Below, piece by piece: positions 27,062 to 35,951 of a stretch of 64,000 nt of DNA. The DNA is from an uncultured SAR324 cluster bacterium. GTDB taxonomy: Bacteria > SAR324 > NAC60-12. Below the pieces are notes generated by a model. It searched no databases and was not told the origin of the DNA. It worked only from the letters and a program-made list of their open reading frames with translations. The stretch is from contig CABXOR010000001.1 in the NCBI GenBank assembly GCA_902513935.1, positions 18,306-82,305 on the forward strand. Reading direction: 5' to 3'. Position numbers and translations under genes: made by a program. Every line of letters begins with the position of its first letter. Within the stretch, counting starts at the first letter, position 1.

Positions 27062-28344
27062 GCAGCTTCTCCACTATATCGTCTAACCCTGAGATCTGCC
27101 TGTTCCTGGTGTCCGGCAAATCCTTCAAGCTTGCATAATCTTGAACAGTATTCTCCCACCTTTACACTGGCTTCGTTGTTGAGAATTTTCTGGTAGGTGC
27201 ATGTTTTGAGAAATTTCCCAACCCAGAGACCTCCGGTGTATCGTGCGGCTTTTAATGTAGGCAAAGTATGGTTTGTACCTATGACCTTGTCTCCGTATGA
27301 AACATTGGTACGAGGCCCAAGGAAAAGTGCGCCGTAATTTATCATGTTTTCCAGAAACCAGTCATCTTTTTTGGTCATTACCTGAACATGTTCGAAGGCG
27401 AGTTCATTTGCTATCTCAAGCATTTCATCATAAGAGTCTGCTACAATAATCTGTCCATAGTTTTGCCATGCAGGCGCTGCCGTGTCTCTGGTTGAAAGAG
27501 TTTTCATCTGTTTCTCTACCTCCTCCAATGTCTGCCTGGCAAGATTCATGGAATTTGTTAAAAGGACAGCAGGAGACGTTGGACCGTGTTCGGCCTGGCC
27601 CAACAGGTCTGTAGCGCACATTTCTCCGTCTACTGTTTCATCTGCTATGACAAGAGTTTCGGTTGGACCGGCAAAAAGATCAATACCGACTCGTCCATAT
27701 AGCTGCCTCTTAGCTTCTGCTACATAGGCATTGCCAGGACCAACTAGCATGTCCACAGCAGGTATCGTTTCAGTTCCTAATGCCATGGCCGCAACTGCCT
27801 GGACACCTCCAATCACGAAAATATCGTCTGCTCCTCCAAGATGCTGAGCTGCAACGATGGCATCAGATGGGCGTCCCTCATAAGGGGGAGCGCAGGTAAT
27901 GATTTCCTTCACACCTGCAACATTTGCAGTTACAACTGACATGTGAGCAGAGGCTACCATTGGGAACTTACCTCCTGGTACATAACTCCCTACACGGTTG
28001 GTCGGAATATTCCTGTGACCAAGAATCACTCCCGGAAGCGTTTCCTCTTCAACGTCTTTCATGGAATCCCGCTGAATCTGGGCGAAGTTCCTGATCTGCT
28101 CCTGTGCAAAGCGGATGTCACCAATTGTTTGTGCATCAAGTCTATCAATACAGGATTGGATTTCTTTTTCAGAAAGCCGGAATTCATCCGGTGACCAGTT
28201 GTCAAAACGTTTCGAAAGTTCCCTGACGGCTGTGTCTCCTCGTTTGTCAATATCCTCAAGCAATTTTTCTACAGTATCACGTATTTGTATCTGGGCTTCG
28301 TCCCGTTGTTCTTCTGAAATTGCTTCCTTTATCCAGTTTGCCAT
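27058..28344 (-). CDS. HisD-family dehydrogenase, HpsN (sulfopropanediol dehydrogenase) type
   Basis: 428-residue Zn-dependent, NAD-linked four-electron alcohol dehydrogenase of the histidinol dehydrogenase family. Conserved features are Y-V-P-G-G-K-F-P at residues 121-128, V-G-P-G-N-A-Y-V-A near 201, D-L-F-A-G-P-T-E-T near 222, Zn ligands Gln250 and His253 (G-Q-A-E-H-G-P), and the Glu316-His317 catalytic pair. The long C-terminal part after the [12 protein letters not shown] motif and the absence of his genes point to the HpsN-like branch, which oxidises 2,3-dihydroxypropane-1-sulfonate to sulfolactate, or to a related polyol dehydrogenase. Substrate assignment is tentative. Confidence 0.88.
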   Translation of the reverse strand: MANWIKEAISEEQRDEAQIQIRDTVEKLLEDIDKRGDTAVRELSKRFDNWSPDEFRLSEKEIQSCIDRLDAQTIGDIRFAQEQIRNFAQIQRDSMKDVEEETLPGVILGHRNIPTNRVGSYVPGGKFPMVASAHMSVVTANVAGVKEIITCAPPYEGRPSDAIVAAQHLGGADDIFVIGGVQAVAAMALGTETIPAVDMLVGPGNAYVAEAKRQLYGRVGIDLFAGPTETLVIADETVDGEMCATDLLGQAEHGPTSPAVLLTNSMNLARQTLEEVEKQMKTLSTRDTAAPAWQNYGQIIVADSYDEMLEIANELAFEHVQVMTKKDDWFLENMINYGALFLGPRTNVSYGDKVIGTNHTLPTLKAARYTGGLWVGKFLKTCTYQKILNNEASVKVGEYCSRLCKLEGFAGHQEQADLRVRRYSGEAA

Positions 28345-28408
28345 AATTCTCCCTATTTTATTGAACGATTTTTGTACTTAATTTATTTTTAACCGGTTTA
28401 TCGATGTA

Positions 28409-29383
28409 TTAACTCATGGAATAGCTGCTGATTTGCATCCATAGTGAGATCTCATCAATCGCATTATATTCCCTTACAACCAAACCTTCCTGCATTTCAG
28501 CATGGGTCATGGCCATTATTACCACAGGAGCACCTGTTGGTTCGCCGAAACTTCCAAATCCGGTATGTTTAGCGGAATAGCTCCAGCGTAAAGCAATTCT
28601 GGTGTTTTTTCCTTCCTCCTCATTGAGAATCCAATGATGAACCCTGAAACTTCCTTTTGGGAAAGATTTAGTGTAGCCTGTGAGAAATTCAATAAGCTGA
28701 TCACGGCCATAAATAACTTTTTCTTCAGGAGCATGAATCTGGCAGGCCCTGTTGTGTGATTTTTCTAGAGCGATGAATTCTGATTGCTCCCATACCGCCT
28801 GGTAAGTCTGAGCGAGATTTTTTGCTACTCCTGAAAGTGGTCCTGAGTCAGGAGGGCCTTCCCAGCGTTTAACGTAGCACTCAGCACTTGGAACTACATT
28901 CCCGGTCTCCTTTAGGTTTAAAGCCAACTGCTGGCCGAATTCACTGGGTTCGAGTCCAACCTGTTTCACAATGGCGGACTGATCTCGCACCATCCACTCA
29001 TCAATCACCTTGTTTCCCCTGCAGACGCAGTCGGCGATGACTCTGTAATTAACTTTTGAACCTGTAGGAGATCCACAAAAGCCGTCGCCAAGATGTGTTG
29101 CTGAACTGAGGATCCTGTGTGATGAATAGAATGTGCCTGGCTCGTCCTCAGAACCAATAACATCTTCTCCCAGCAACTCCCTGTCTGGAAACATCTGCAA
29201 GGTCTTGTAGGTGGAGCTAATTACATCTTCAACATTGTCTGAGACACTTGTGGGGGTCTTCACTGGAGCTTTTTCCCCATAATAATCTCTTATTCGTTCC
29301 ACTCCACGTTCCTCCCAGATACGATAAGTGATCTTGAGGATGTAATCTTTTAAATTCTTAAATTCTGAGTCAAATCCTTCCAT
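28409..29383 (-). CDS. Two-domain SnoaL/NTF2-like protein (divergent member)
   Basis: 324-residue soluble protein made of two NTF2-like (SnoaL, ester-cyclase-like) cone folds, about residues 20-150 and 185-320. No signal peptide is present. Folds of this kind bind hydrophobic or aromatic ligands and catalyse cyclisation, isomerisation or hydrolysis. It lacks the W-Y-G-P motif shared by the four other SnoaL-like proteins nearby, so it is the most distant member. It lies 22 bases after a broken permease gene and 64 bases before the HpsN-type gene on the same strand. The position parallels the SnoaL gene at 31.0 kb, which also follows a permease. Confidence 0.75.
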   Translation of the reverse strand: MEGFDSEFKNLKDYILKITYRIWEERGVERIRDYYGEKAPVKTPTSVSDNVEDVISSTYKTLQMFPDRELLGEDVIGSEDEPGTFYSSHRILSSATHLGDGFCGSPTGSKVNYRVIADCVCRGNKVIDEWMVRDQSAIVKQVGLEPSEFGQQLALNLKETGNVVPSAECYVKRWEGPPDSGPLSGVAKNLAQTYQAVWEQSEFIALEKSHNRACQIHAPEEKVIYGRDQLIEFLTGYTKSFPKGSFRVHHWILNEEEGKNTRIALRWSYSAKHTGFGSFGEPTGAPVVIMAMTHAEMQEGLVVREYNAIDEISLWMQISSYSMS

Positions 29384-29405
29384 TTTAATAACATTCTTAT
29401 AATTT

Positions 29406-29753
29406 TCATACCCTTACTGGACCTGCGGTCAAACCGTTGACTATCTGACGCTGGAAGAACATTAACAGCACAAAAAGAGGTAAAGTTGTTGATACAACTG
29501 CAGCAACTGCAGACATCACTTCACCTTCCTGTTGTGTTGATCCCAGAAAACTGGCTATCTTTGGTACCATAGTCTGGTTTTTCTGACTTAGAAGTATTGC
29601 TGTAACCGCAAAGTCATTGTAGGCAAGGAGGAATGAGAACAGGCCAGTAGTTATGAAAAAGAGCCACATCACCAGAATGATTACATGGCAAAAGGCTTGA
29701 AAACGATTACAACTGTCAACCAAGGAAATTTCATAAAGTTCTTTTGAGGAAGT
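29406..29753 (-). pseudogene. C-terminal fragment of an ABC transporter permease
   Basis: An open frame of about 116 codons bounded upstream by TAG at 29754-29756. It matches only the C-terminal third of the intact permease at 32.0-32.9 kb: K-E-L-Y-E-I-S-L-V-D-S-C-N-R-F-Q-A-F corresponds to K-E-L-D-E-S-G-M-I-D-G-C-S-H-F-Q-A-F. The later L-A-Y-N-D-F, M-V-P-K and Q-x-Q-I-x-x-G-L-T segments are also shared. The first four helices are missing, and the only in-frame start near the break is TTG at 29723, so it cannot make a working permease. Homology stops exactly where the repeated 34-bp element begins. Confidence 0.88.
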
Positions 29754-29757
29754 CTAG

Positions 29758-29791
29758 AAAAAATTATACGTAAATTTTGTAAACGAGATGT
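29758..29791 (+). repeat. 34-bp element, copy A (partner at 35607-35640)
   Basis: 30 of 34 bases match the stretch at 35607-35640, including AAAAAATTATA and TTGTAAACGA. In both places the element lies between an importer gene on the left (minus strand) and a SnoaL-like gene on the right (plus strand), in the same orientation. It is probably part of the divergent promoter of a duplicated cassette, possibly a regulator site. Confidence 0.7.
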
Positions 29792-29792
29792 T

Positions 29793-29939
29793 CAGCACTT
29801 CATGACGTCAGGATGGCATAGTATTAATACAATTCATGTCAATGAAAATTTGTTGGGTTATGACGCTTCAAGAAAAACCGTGACAAAGCGTGTGATGAAT
29901 TTTTATTTGTATGATAAAAGACTTTTTCGAGAGAACTGA
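29793..29939 (+). pseudogene. C-terminal fragment of a SnoaL-like gene, interrupted by a stop
   Basis: On the plus strand, the frame starting near 29793 encodes T-S-G-W-H-S-I-N-T-I-H-V and then M-N-F-Y-L-Y-D-K-R-L-F-R-E-N-stop. This aligns with the second domain of the 35.9-kb SnoaL-like protein (V-T-G-W-P-N-M-I-Q-T, then L-D-F-W-R-L-E-N-E-L-I-R-E-N-W). The invariant tryptophan codon of E-N-W is TGA (29937-29939), a one-base change from TGG. The remaining two thirds of the gene are absent. It is too short and degraded to be functional and is read as the right half of a collapsed cassette copy. Confidence 0.78.
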
Positions 29940-29991
29940 GTCCCACATGTTATTTTGCTCATTCCTGAACAAACTATGTATTTTGAAGAAT

Positions 29992-31017
29992 TTAGTTATC
30001 CTCAAATAATATTTCAATATCCACCGCTTTGAAAACGTCGTAATCAAGCTGTTTTAACATATCAACAAGATCAACGAATACCCAATTCTCGACAAGTTTA
30101 TTCCCTTCTCTTCTCCACCAATCTGAAATTCGACAAGTAAATTGTTGCCCTTTAGCTTCAATTCCTAACCATTCTTTACATAAATGTCCTCCGTGTGAAG
30201 GCCAACCGCCTGATGCAACGAAATTTCCTTCAGCAAATCTCGCAAAATGGCCTTTAACAGCTAAATCAAGCTTTGATCCTTTTTCACAAGTCATGGTTGT
30301 AGAAGATTTACGATAGGGATCAAAAACACTTTCATAGGGTAATTGAAAACGAGCAAAACCATCTACACCTATATAACTTCCATAGCCTGATGGACCATAC
30401 CACATCATATTTGGGTGCCAATATTTTCTCCAATATTGTTCTTTGGTATGAAGATTTCTAAGCATTTCTTCAACCATTACAAGGCTGGTTTTAGTTTCTT
30501 CTGAATTTTGAGCTTCTAATATAATCCCATCTGAAGTTATTGGACCAGGAATAAATCTCTCATCTCCCAAACTTTTAGTAAGCAACGGCCACTTGCCAAT
30601 TTGGCGAAGTAAATCAATTAAATCAAAAAATAAATAAGTTTCAACTGCTTGGCCATTTTGCATTCGATGAAACTCACCAAAACGTAAATACGTTAACTTA
30701 TTATTTGCTGGAATTCCCATCCAATCCTTTGCAAATGTTCCAACATAGTGACCAGAGCCTGTCACCCATTCTTCTTCATTAATAATTCCACCAAAAAGAA
30801 TATCTGTTCGTCGATAAAAGTCTGGAAAAGCATATAACATTGGTAAAAAAAATTTTTTTATAAGTTCTTCTGACCCATTGATTTCATTTATAGGATCTAC
30901 AATATTAATTATTGCATCCTTTTTAAAAAACTTATTAATTGCACTTTCATGGTTTTTTTGAGCATCGTATAAAAATGTATCACAAAAATATTTATAAATT
31001 TTTTTATTATTTTCCAA
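29992..31017 (-). CDS. Two-domain SnoaL/NTF2-like protein (member 2)
   Basis: 341-residue soluble protein with two tandem NTF2-like domains (about 10-165 and 185-335). Shared motifs with the three other main members are D-W-M-G-I-P-A-N-N-K then L-R-F-G-E-F-H-R-M in domain 1, and M-W-Y-G-P-S-G-Y-G, A-E-G-N-F and V-E-N-W-V-F-V-D in domain 2. Family knowledge suggests a polyketide-cyclase or ester-cyclase-like small-molecule enzyme; no substrate is known. It lies 4 bases after the 31.0-kb paralogue, at the end of the minus-strand importer run. Nothing is seen between its stop and the SnoaL remnant. Confidence 0.82.
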   Translation of the reverse strand: MENNKKIYKYFCDTFLYDAQKNHESAINKFFKKDAIINIVDPINEINGSEELIKKFFLPMLYAFPDFYRRTDILFGGIINEEEWVTGSGHYVGTFAKDWMGIPANNKLTYLRFGEFHRMQNGQAVETYLFFDLIDLLRQIGKWPLLTKSLGDERFIPGPITSDGIILEAQNSEETKTSLVMVEEMLRNLHTKEQYWRKYWHPNMMWYGPSGYGSYIGVDGFARFQLPYESVFDPYRKSSTTMTCEKGSKLDLAVKGHFARFAEGNFVASGGWPSHGGHLCKEWLGIEAKGQQFTCRISDWWRREGNKLVENWVFVDLVDMLKQLDYDVFKAVDIEILFEDN

Positions 31018-31021
31018 CTTA

Positions 31022-31996
31022 CTATTTCAATTTAGCAAATAAATCGTAGTCAATTTGTAACAAAAGATCTGGAACATCAACAAACACCCAATTTTCTACT
31101 AATAAATTTCCTTCACGACGCCACCAATCGCATACACGCATAGAAACATCTTTGTTTGTAGGTTCTTGATCAAGAAAACGCTTTACATGTTTACCGTTTA
31201 CTGACAACCAACCACCATTGGTGGCATAATTGCCATCTGCTACACGAATAAAATCTTTTATAATAGTATTATTATTAGATAACTCTACCGTCCATCCTTG
31301 AAAACAAGATTCAAATGGTACCTGAAAATTTTCAAAATTTTTGATCCCAATATAAGATCCAAATCCAGCAGGGCCGTACCATAACATGTTTTCGTGCCAA
31401 TAAGGATACCACTCTTTGTTTGGAGTATTTAATTTTGATAGCATTTTTTCTACAATTGTAAGCGTTTTGCTCGATTCAATCGGATCACTTTCTCCATAAA
31501 CTAAACCATCATGCGTTGCAGGTCCAGGTATGTGACCTGAATAACCGGGGCTAGGAGATAGTGGCCATATTCCAAGCTCCATCATCAATTCTGGTAAGTC
31601 ATAAAAGATATAAGACTCAACACATTTGTTATTCTGCATCCGATGAAACTCACCAAACCGTATGTAAACAAGTCTATTATTTGCTCTCATCCCCAACCAA
31701 TCATTGATCATTTTTCCAGCAAAATAACCTGTAGATGTAATCCAATCATTGCCCTCATAATTTCCTCCTATAACTATATAGTCACTTCGATAAAGCCCTT
31801 CAAATGCTTTCATCATTGGTTTTAAAACCTTATCTATATAACCTTGCGAACCTTGAATTTTATTAATTGGATGAACAACATTTATTGATGCTTCTTCAGA
31901 AAAAAAATTATGTACTGCATTTTTGTAATTAGTTTCATTTGGGTAAGAAAACTCTCTAAGGTAGGATTTATATAATTGTTTATTTTCTAATATCAT
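31022..31996 (-). CDS. Two-domain SnoaL/NTF2-like protein (member 3)
   Basis: 324-residue paralogue of the 30.0-kb protein. Domain 1 has D-W-L-G-M-R-A-N-N-R then I-R-F-G-E-F-H-R-M; domain 2 has L-W-Y-G-P-A-G-F-G-S-Y-I-G, A-D-G-N-Y-A and V-E-N-W-V-F-V-D. A conserved W-R-R-E-G-N-L-L precedes the last motif in both. The gene starts 5 bases after the permease at 32.0 kb and is followed within 4 bases by member 2, so both are cotranscribed with the importer. Keeping two copies in tandem suggests heteromeric or sequential action on the imported compound. Confidence 0.82.
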   Translation of the reverse strand: MILENKQLYKSYLREFSYPNETNYKNAVHNFFSEEASINVVHPINKIQGSQGYIDKVLKPMMKAFEGLYRSDYIVIGGNYEGNDWITSTGYFAGKMINDWLGMRANNRLVYIRFGEFHRMQNNKCVESYIFYDLPELMMELGIWPLSPSPGYSGHIPGPATHDGLVYGESDPIESSKTLTIVEKMLSKLNTPNKEWYPYWHENMLWYGPAGFGSYIGIKNFENFQVPFESCFQGWTVELSNNNTIIKDFIRVADGNYATNGGWLSVNGKHVKRFLDQEPTNKDVSMRVCDWWRREGNLLVENWVFVDVPDLLLQIDYDLFAKLK

Positions 31997-32001
31997 TCTA
32001 T

Positions 32002-32883
32002 TTACCCTTTAACTGCTCCAGTAGTCAATCCACTTATAATTTGTTTTTGAAAAAACATAACAACCATAAATAAAGGTGCTGTTGCAGAAACCACTGATGA
32101 AACAGCCCACATCATATTTCCTTCATGTTGATTGGTACCTAAATAACTTGCAAGTTTGGGGACCATCGTATGGTTTTCATAACTTAACAACATTGCTGTA
32201 ACAGTGAAATCATTATAGGCAAGCATCAGACTAAATAATCCTGCTGTTATCACCCCAGGCCACATGACAGGCATTATGATATATCTAAATGCTTGAAAAT
32301 GTGAGCACCCATCTATCATGCCACTTTCATCTAGCTCTTTTGGAACGGTTTTAAAAAAAGAATATAATAACCATAAAGTGAATGGTTGATTAATCGCAAC
32401 AAGAACGATAATAGTTGTTGGAAGAATACCCCAAATGTTTAATTGAAAAAAGGGGAAAAGATATCCTGAAACAAGCGTAATATGTGGCATAGCACGAAAA
32501 ACAAGTGCAGCTATTAATATCCAAAATGCATATCGATAAGGTGAGCGTGAGAGAGCATACCCTCCAAGAGTTCCTAGAAATAAAGAGATCGTAACAACAA
32601 AGAAAGTTACAATTACTGAATTTCTTGCTGCATACAAAAATTCTCCTTCAATCCAAGCTTCTCTAAATGCATTTAAAGTGTATCGTCCGCCAGTCTCAAT
32701 AATTGTATGAAAACCTGAGATTACATACCACCAATCAGATCTTGAAAAAAAATCCTCACGAACCTTAAATGATCCTAAGAAAGTCCAGATAAATGGAAAA
32801 GCTGCTATAATAAGCCAGGCTAAAATAAATATACTATTTATAATTAATAATTTTTTAGATTTTTTGTCTGCTAAAGTTGCCAT
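32002..32883 (-). CDS. ABC transporter permease (MalG type) of the SnoaL cassette
   Basis: 293-residue CUT1-type permease with six predicted helices, an EAA loop E-L-D-E-S-G-M-I-D-G-C-S and the family ending I-I-S-G-L-T-T-G-A-V-K-G. It is 6 bases from the partner permease gene upstream. A second, truncated gene for the same subunit lies at 29.4 kb. No ATPase gene accompanies this importer; one of the MsmX-like ATPases at 15.6 or 57.4 kb is a likely energiser. Confidence 0.92.
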   Translation of the reverse strand: MATLADKKSKKLLIINSIFILAWLIIAAFPFIWTFLGSFKVREDFFSRSDWWYVISGFHTIIETGGRYTLNAFREAWIEGEFLYAARNSVIVTFFVVTISLFLGTLGGYALSRSPYRYAFWILIAALVFRAMPHITLVSGYLFPFFQLNIWGILPTTIIVLVAINQPFTLWLLYSFFKTVPKELDESGMIDGCSHFQAFRYIIMPVMWPGVITAGLFSLMLAYNDFTVTAMLLSYENHTMVPKLASYLGTNQHEGNMMWAVSSVVSATAPLFMVVMFFQKQIISGLTTGAVKG

Positions 32884-32889
32884 GTTTTA

Positions 32890-33918
32890 TTATCTTGATT
32901 CACCAAATTCACGCCATGTTTTAATAAGTACTGGAGTTAAAAGTATTCCAACCATGATGATAGTTAAAATAGATGTTGAAGCCGCAGAACCAAAATTCAT
33001 TACCTCAATATTTCGAAGATCATTATAAATTAACCATGAGAATGATTGAGCACTAGCCTCAGCACTAAATCCAAGTATCGGTTCGAAAACTCTAATATTA
33101 TCCATCATTGAAATAAGAGCAATAAAAACTGCTACTGGGTACAGATGTGGAATAACAACATGTCGAATTCTTTGCCAGCGATCTGCCCCATCTATTATCG
33201 CAGCTTCTATGGGATCTTGTGGAACTGTTTGAAGGGCAGCATAAAAAACTATAAAGGCAAAAGGAGAATGGTGCCATATTCCATAAGTTATTAATGTAAT
33301 CCAAGTAAGATTAGTTGAAGCTTTTAAAGATAGATAAGGATCATTGAATAAATCTTGAATTGTTGATCCAATTATACCTTCTGCGTCAATCATCCAGAAT
33401 AATACTAGAGAACCCATGAGAGGTGTAACAATCATTGGCAAGATTGTTACGAAAATAGTTGGACCTTTTATCTTCTGTGACAAAGCATTAATGCAAAGCG
33501 CTATAATAAAACCTAAACATATGACAAAAGGTGTAACAAATAACGTATAAGTTAATGTAAATATTAATGCCTTATAAAAAGGTAAATTAAAAAAAGTGCT
33601 AGAAAATTCGCTAAATGTTTTTGAATTACTCCATCCTTCATACAATTCTTTAAATGCTAAATGATTTCTATCGATATAAGTTTTAAAACCATTAAATCTC
33701 CCCAAAGGTTTTTCTTTATTCAGAGCAGCATACGCTTCAACATCTACACCTATCTCTTTTTTACAGCCAAATGGATCACATATCTCCATTTCAATTGTAG
33801 GTTTTTGATGTTCAATAAAAAGTGATTGAACAAAAATTGAAACAATAGGAATTGCAATGAACAAAACCATTGCTACACAAGTAGGAAGCATGAACCAAAA
33901 AAAAGTTTTATGTTTCAC
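32890..33918 (-). CDS. ABC transporter permease (MalF type) of the SnoaL cassette
   Basis: 342-residue permease, longer than usual because of an insertion of about 85 residues between the first and second helices (about residues 38-120). This periplasmic loop holds a cysteine pair, C-D-P-F-G-C, that could form a disulfide. The EAA loop reads I-E-A-A-I-I-D-G-A-D. The extra loop may contact the binding protein. It is separated from the binding-protein gene upstream by a terminator and a spacer of about 278 bases that otherwise shows no features. Confidence 0.9.
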   Translation of the reverse strand: MKHKTFFWFMLPTCVAMVLFIAIPIVSIFVQSLFIEHQKPTIEMEICDPFGCKKEIGVDVEAYAALNKEKPLGRFNGFKTYIDRNHLAFKELYEGWSNSKTFSEFSSTFFNLPFYKALIFTLTYTLFVTPFVICLGFIIALCINALSQKIKGPTIFVTILPMIVTPLMGSLVLFWMIDAEGIIGSTIQDLFNDPYLSLKASTNLTWITLITYGIWHHSPFAFIVFYAALQTVPQDPIEAAIIDGADRWQRIRHVVIPHLYPVAVFIALISMMDNIRVFEPILGFSAEASAQSFSWLIYNDLRNIEVMNFGSAASTSILTIIMVGILLTPVLIKTWREFGESR

Positions 33919-34151
33919 GTAAGCAACTCTATCAGAAATTTATATGTTGAAATTGGTTGAATCCTTGAATATTCTTGAAGTGTCGAAAACTACCGTACTC
34001 TACCTTGCAACCTGAGCAAGAGAAAGTACAGGAATTATAAATAGGCTACTGAGGAGCAGAGCGTTGGCCACGGTTGTACATCTAGCGTTTTTAGTTTAGA
34101 AAGAACAGATGTAACCCAAAATCATGAATTTGGTCAGGTTGGAAAAAGTAA

Positions 34152-34182
34152 AAAAGGTGGAAATATTATCTTTCCACCTTTT
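34152..34182 (-). terminator. Strong hairpin terminator after the binding-protein gene
   Basis: Twelve-base perfect inverted repeat AAAAGGTGGAAA/TTTCCACCTTTT (34152-34163 and 34171-34182) with a seven-base loop, followed on the minus strand by a T-rich tail, 15 bases after the stop of the binding-protein gene. It should end or strongly reduce transcription into the two permease genes, giving excess binding protein. Confidence 0.85.
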
Positions 34183-34196
34183 AGCATTTTTTTAAT

Positions 34197-35432
34197 TTAC
34201 AGGAAGCCTTTTTCTTTAGCTTTACCTCTATAAGCAGCTTCAGTGTCTGCAAGTGCTTGTTGAGCTGTTTCTTTGCCTTGTAAGAAATCAACAATTTCTG
34301 AGCCAAGTGCTCCATGCATAAGTGACATGTGAGGCAACATAGGATAAGGTTTTGCTCCCATCTTAGCTGCAGCAAGTACTCCAACTGATTTTGGACCAGG
34401 TTTAAATCCCTCCACTAGCCACACTGCTTGATCTGATGCATCATTTGCCATTTTCTTAGAAGTTGCTGCATGAACAAGTACTTGAAAGCTAGCTTCCGCA
34501 TCTTTATCTGATCTATTTGTTGCTAAAGTAAAGCCATCCCACCATAGAGTGGCTGCTGGAATAGAGCCTCCTCCAACAGTTGCGGGTGCTCCTAATTTTG
34601 TTGCAGCAGTAATTGCCGGATCACCTTCATCATCAAGCAAAGTCCCTGATCTTGAAGCCCATAAAGTCATAAGACCAACTTTTCCTGATTCCCACTCAAC
34701 TTTGATAGCTTCTGAGTCATGAGTTAGGAAATCTGGATTGCTATAACCAGCAAGTGTTTTTAACATCTTAAGTGTTGCAATGCCTTTCGGGTTGTTGATA
34801 TTTGGCTCTGCAGAACCAGATTTGAAAAACTCTCCACCATGACCGAGAAACATGTTTACAAATTCTTCTGCTAAATTCCATCCAGCTTTATAAGCTGCAG
34901 CATATGGATTTAGTAATTTACCTGAAGAACGCATTTTTTCAGCTGCTGCTACCACTTCTTCATAAGTTTTTGGTACAGCTATACCAAGTTCATTAAGAAT
35001 ATCTTCACGGTAATACAAATGCTGTGTATTTGCCATAAAAGCAACAGCCATCACTTTTCCATTTATTGTAATTAACTGTGATTTTTGTAAGCCTTCTCCG
35101 TATTTAGCAACAAGGTCATCCATTGGTCTAATTAAACCTTCATTCATTAAAGGCACAATAGAACTGTTAGCACCAATTCTAGCTGAATATTCTGCAGGAT
35201 TAGCCGATAGAGCTGCCATTGCTAAATTGCTATGTTCAGATGTGTGATTCACTCTGAAATCAGCACCAGCTCCTGCACATGCTTTTGCTGTATCCGTGTA
35301 TGTACGTAACGCAGGAAAATCATTTGCCAAAATATTTATTGATCCACTAGTTATCCCACAAGCAGCATAGGTTGTATGCACTAATAGAAACATGAATGTT
35401 GATGTTAGGGTTATTTTAGATAGCATTTTCAT
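34197..35432 (-). CDS. ABC transporter substrate-binding protein of the SnoaL cassette
   Basis: 411-residue family 1 solute-binding protein. The signal peptide (M-K-M-L-S-K-I-T-L-T then a hydrophobic core) is probably cut after T-Y-A, leaving A-C-G-I. Four bases upstream of a good spacing lies AAGGAGAG. The mature part has the expected L-Y-Y-R-E-D-I-L near residue 140, P-K-T-Y-E-E-V near 153 and W-W-D-G-F-T-L-A-T near 297. The ligand is unknown; four SnoaL-like proteins encoded on both sides suggest it is the precursor of their substrate. It is transcribed divergently from the SnoaL gene at 35.95 kb. Confidence 0.9.
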   Translation of the reverse strand: MKMLSKITLTSTFMFLLVHTTYAACGITSGSINILANDFPALRTYTDTAKACAGAGADFRVNHTSEHSNLAMAALSANPAEYSARIGANSSIVPLMNEGLIRPMDDLVAKYGEGLQKSQLITINGKVMAVAFMANTQHLYYREDILNELGIAVPKTYEEVVAAAEKMRSSGKLLNPYAAAYKAGWNLAEEFVNMFLGHGGEFFKSGSAEPNINNPKGIATLKMLKTLAGYSNPDFLTHDSEAIKVEWESGKVGLMTLWASRSGTLLDDEGDPAITAATKLGAPATVGGGSIPAATLWWDGFTLATNRSDKDAEASFQVLVHAATSKKMANDASDQAVWLVEGFKPGPKSVGVLAAAKMGAKPYPMLPHMSLMHGALGSEIVDFLQGKETAQQALADTEAAYRGKAKEKGFL

Positions 35433-35951
35433 GATCTCTCTCCTTTATGATGGGGGTTATTAAAAGGGGCTTAATTTAATGGCAACCCCCAATGATTAAT
35501 TGATCTGGAATGTTTAATACAAACAATTCTTCCACCAATCTGTTTAGACATAGAATGTGAATTATACAAAGGTATTCATTTTATGCAAGAAAAATATTGC
35601 AGATATAAAAAATTATATGTAATTATTGTAAACGATATGTAGTTCCATCAAAAAATGTTTCGTAAATTCATGTAAATCTAGGAAAAAATAACATATCGTG
35701 AAAATATGGAAAAGGATCGCCATTGAAGTATAAACAGGTCTAAATTAATCAAATTTAATACAATTTCTGAAGTATGATATGAAAGGATTTCACTCACCTC
35801 AGTCAGAAATGAAGAAAAACTGTATGTTGTTGAATCAATAGTAAAGGTTGAGAGGATTTTGATATGTGAGAAATATATATATAAAAAATGAAATTTGTTG
35901 CAGTTATTTTCAATGTTAAGAATTTTTTTTCCTATTGGTAAAGGAGTTAAT
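35433..35951. promoter_or_regulatory. Divergent promoter region of the SnoaL/ABC cassette
   Basis: About 520 AT-rich bases between the binding-protein gene (minus) and a SnoaL-like gene (plus). It contains copy B of the 34-bp repeat at 35607-35640 and an AAAGGAG ribosome-binding site at 35940-35946 for the rightward gene. Several open frames on both strands here look like chance AT-rich sequence. No regulator gene is present. Confidence 0.6.
35607..35640 (+). repeat. 34-bp element, copy B (partner at 29758-29791)
   Basis: Matches copy A at 30 of 34 positions with the core TTGTAAACGA identical. It lies 175 bases upstream of the binding-protein start and about 312 bases upstream of the rightward SnoaL start. 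It may be an operator for a cassette-specific regulator or simply conserved promoter DNA. Confidence 0.7.

Noticed and set aside
27058..28344. Histidine biosynthesis hisD
   Set aside because: No other his genes are nearby, and sequence features favour the HpsN-like branch.
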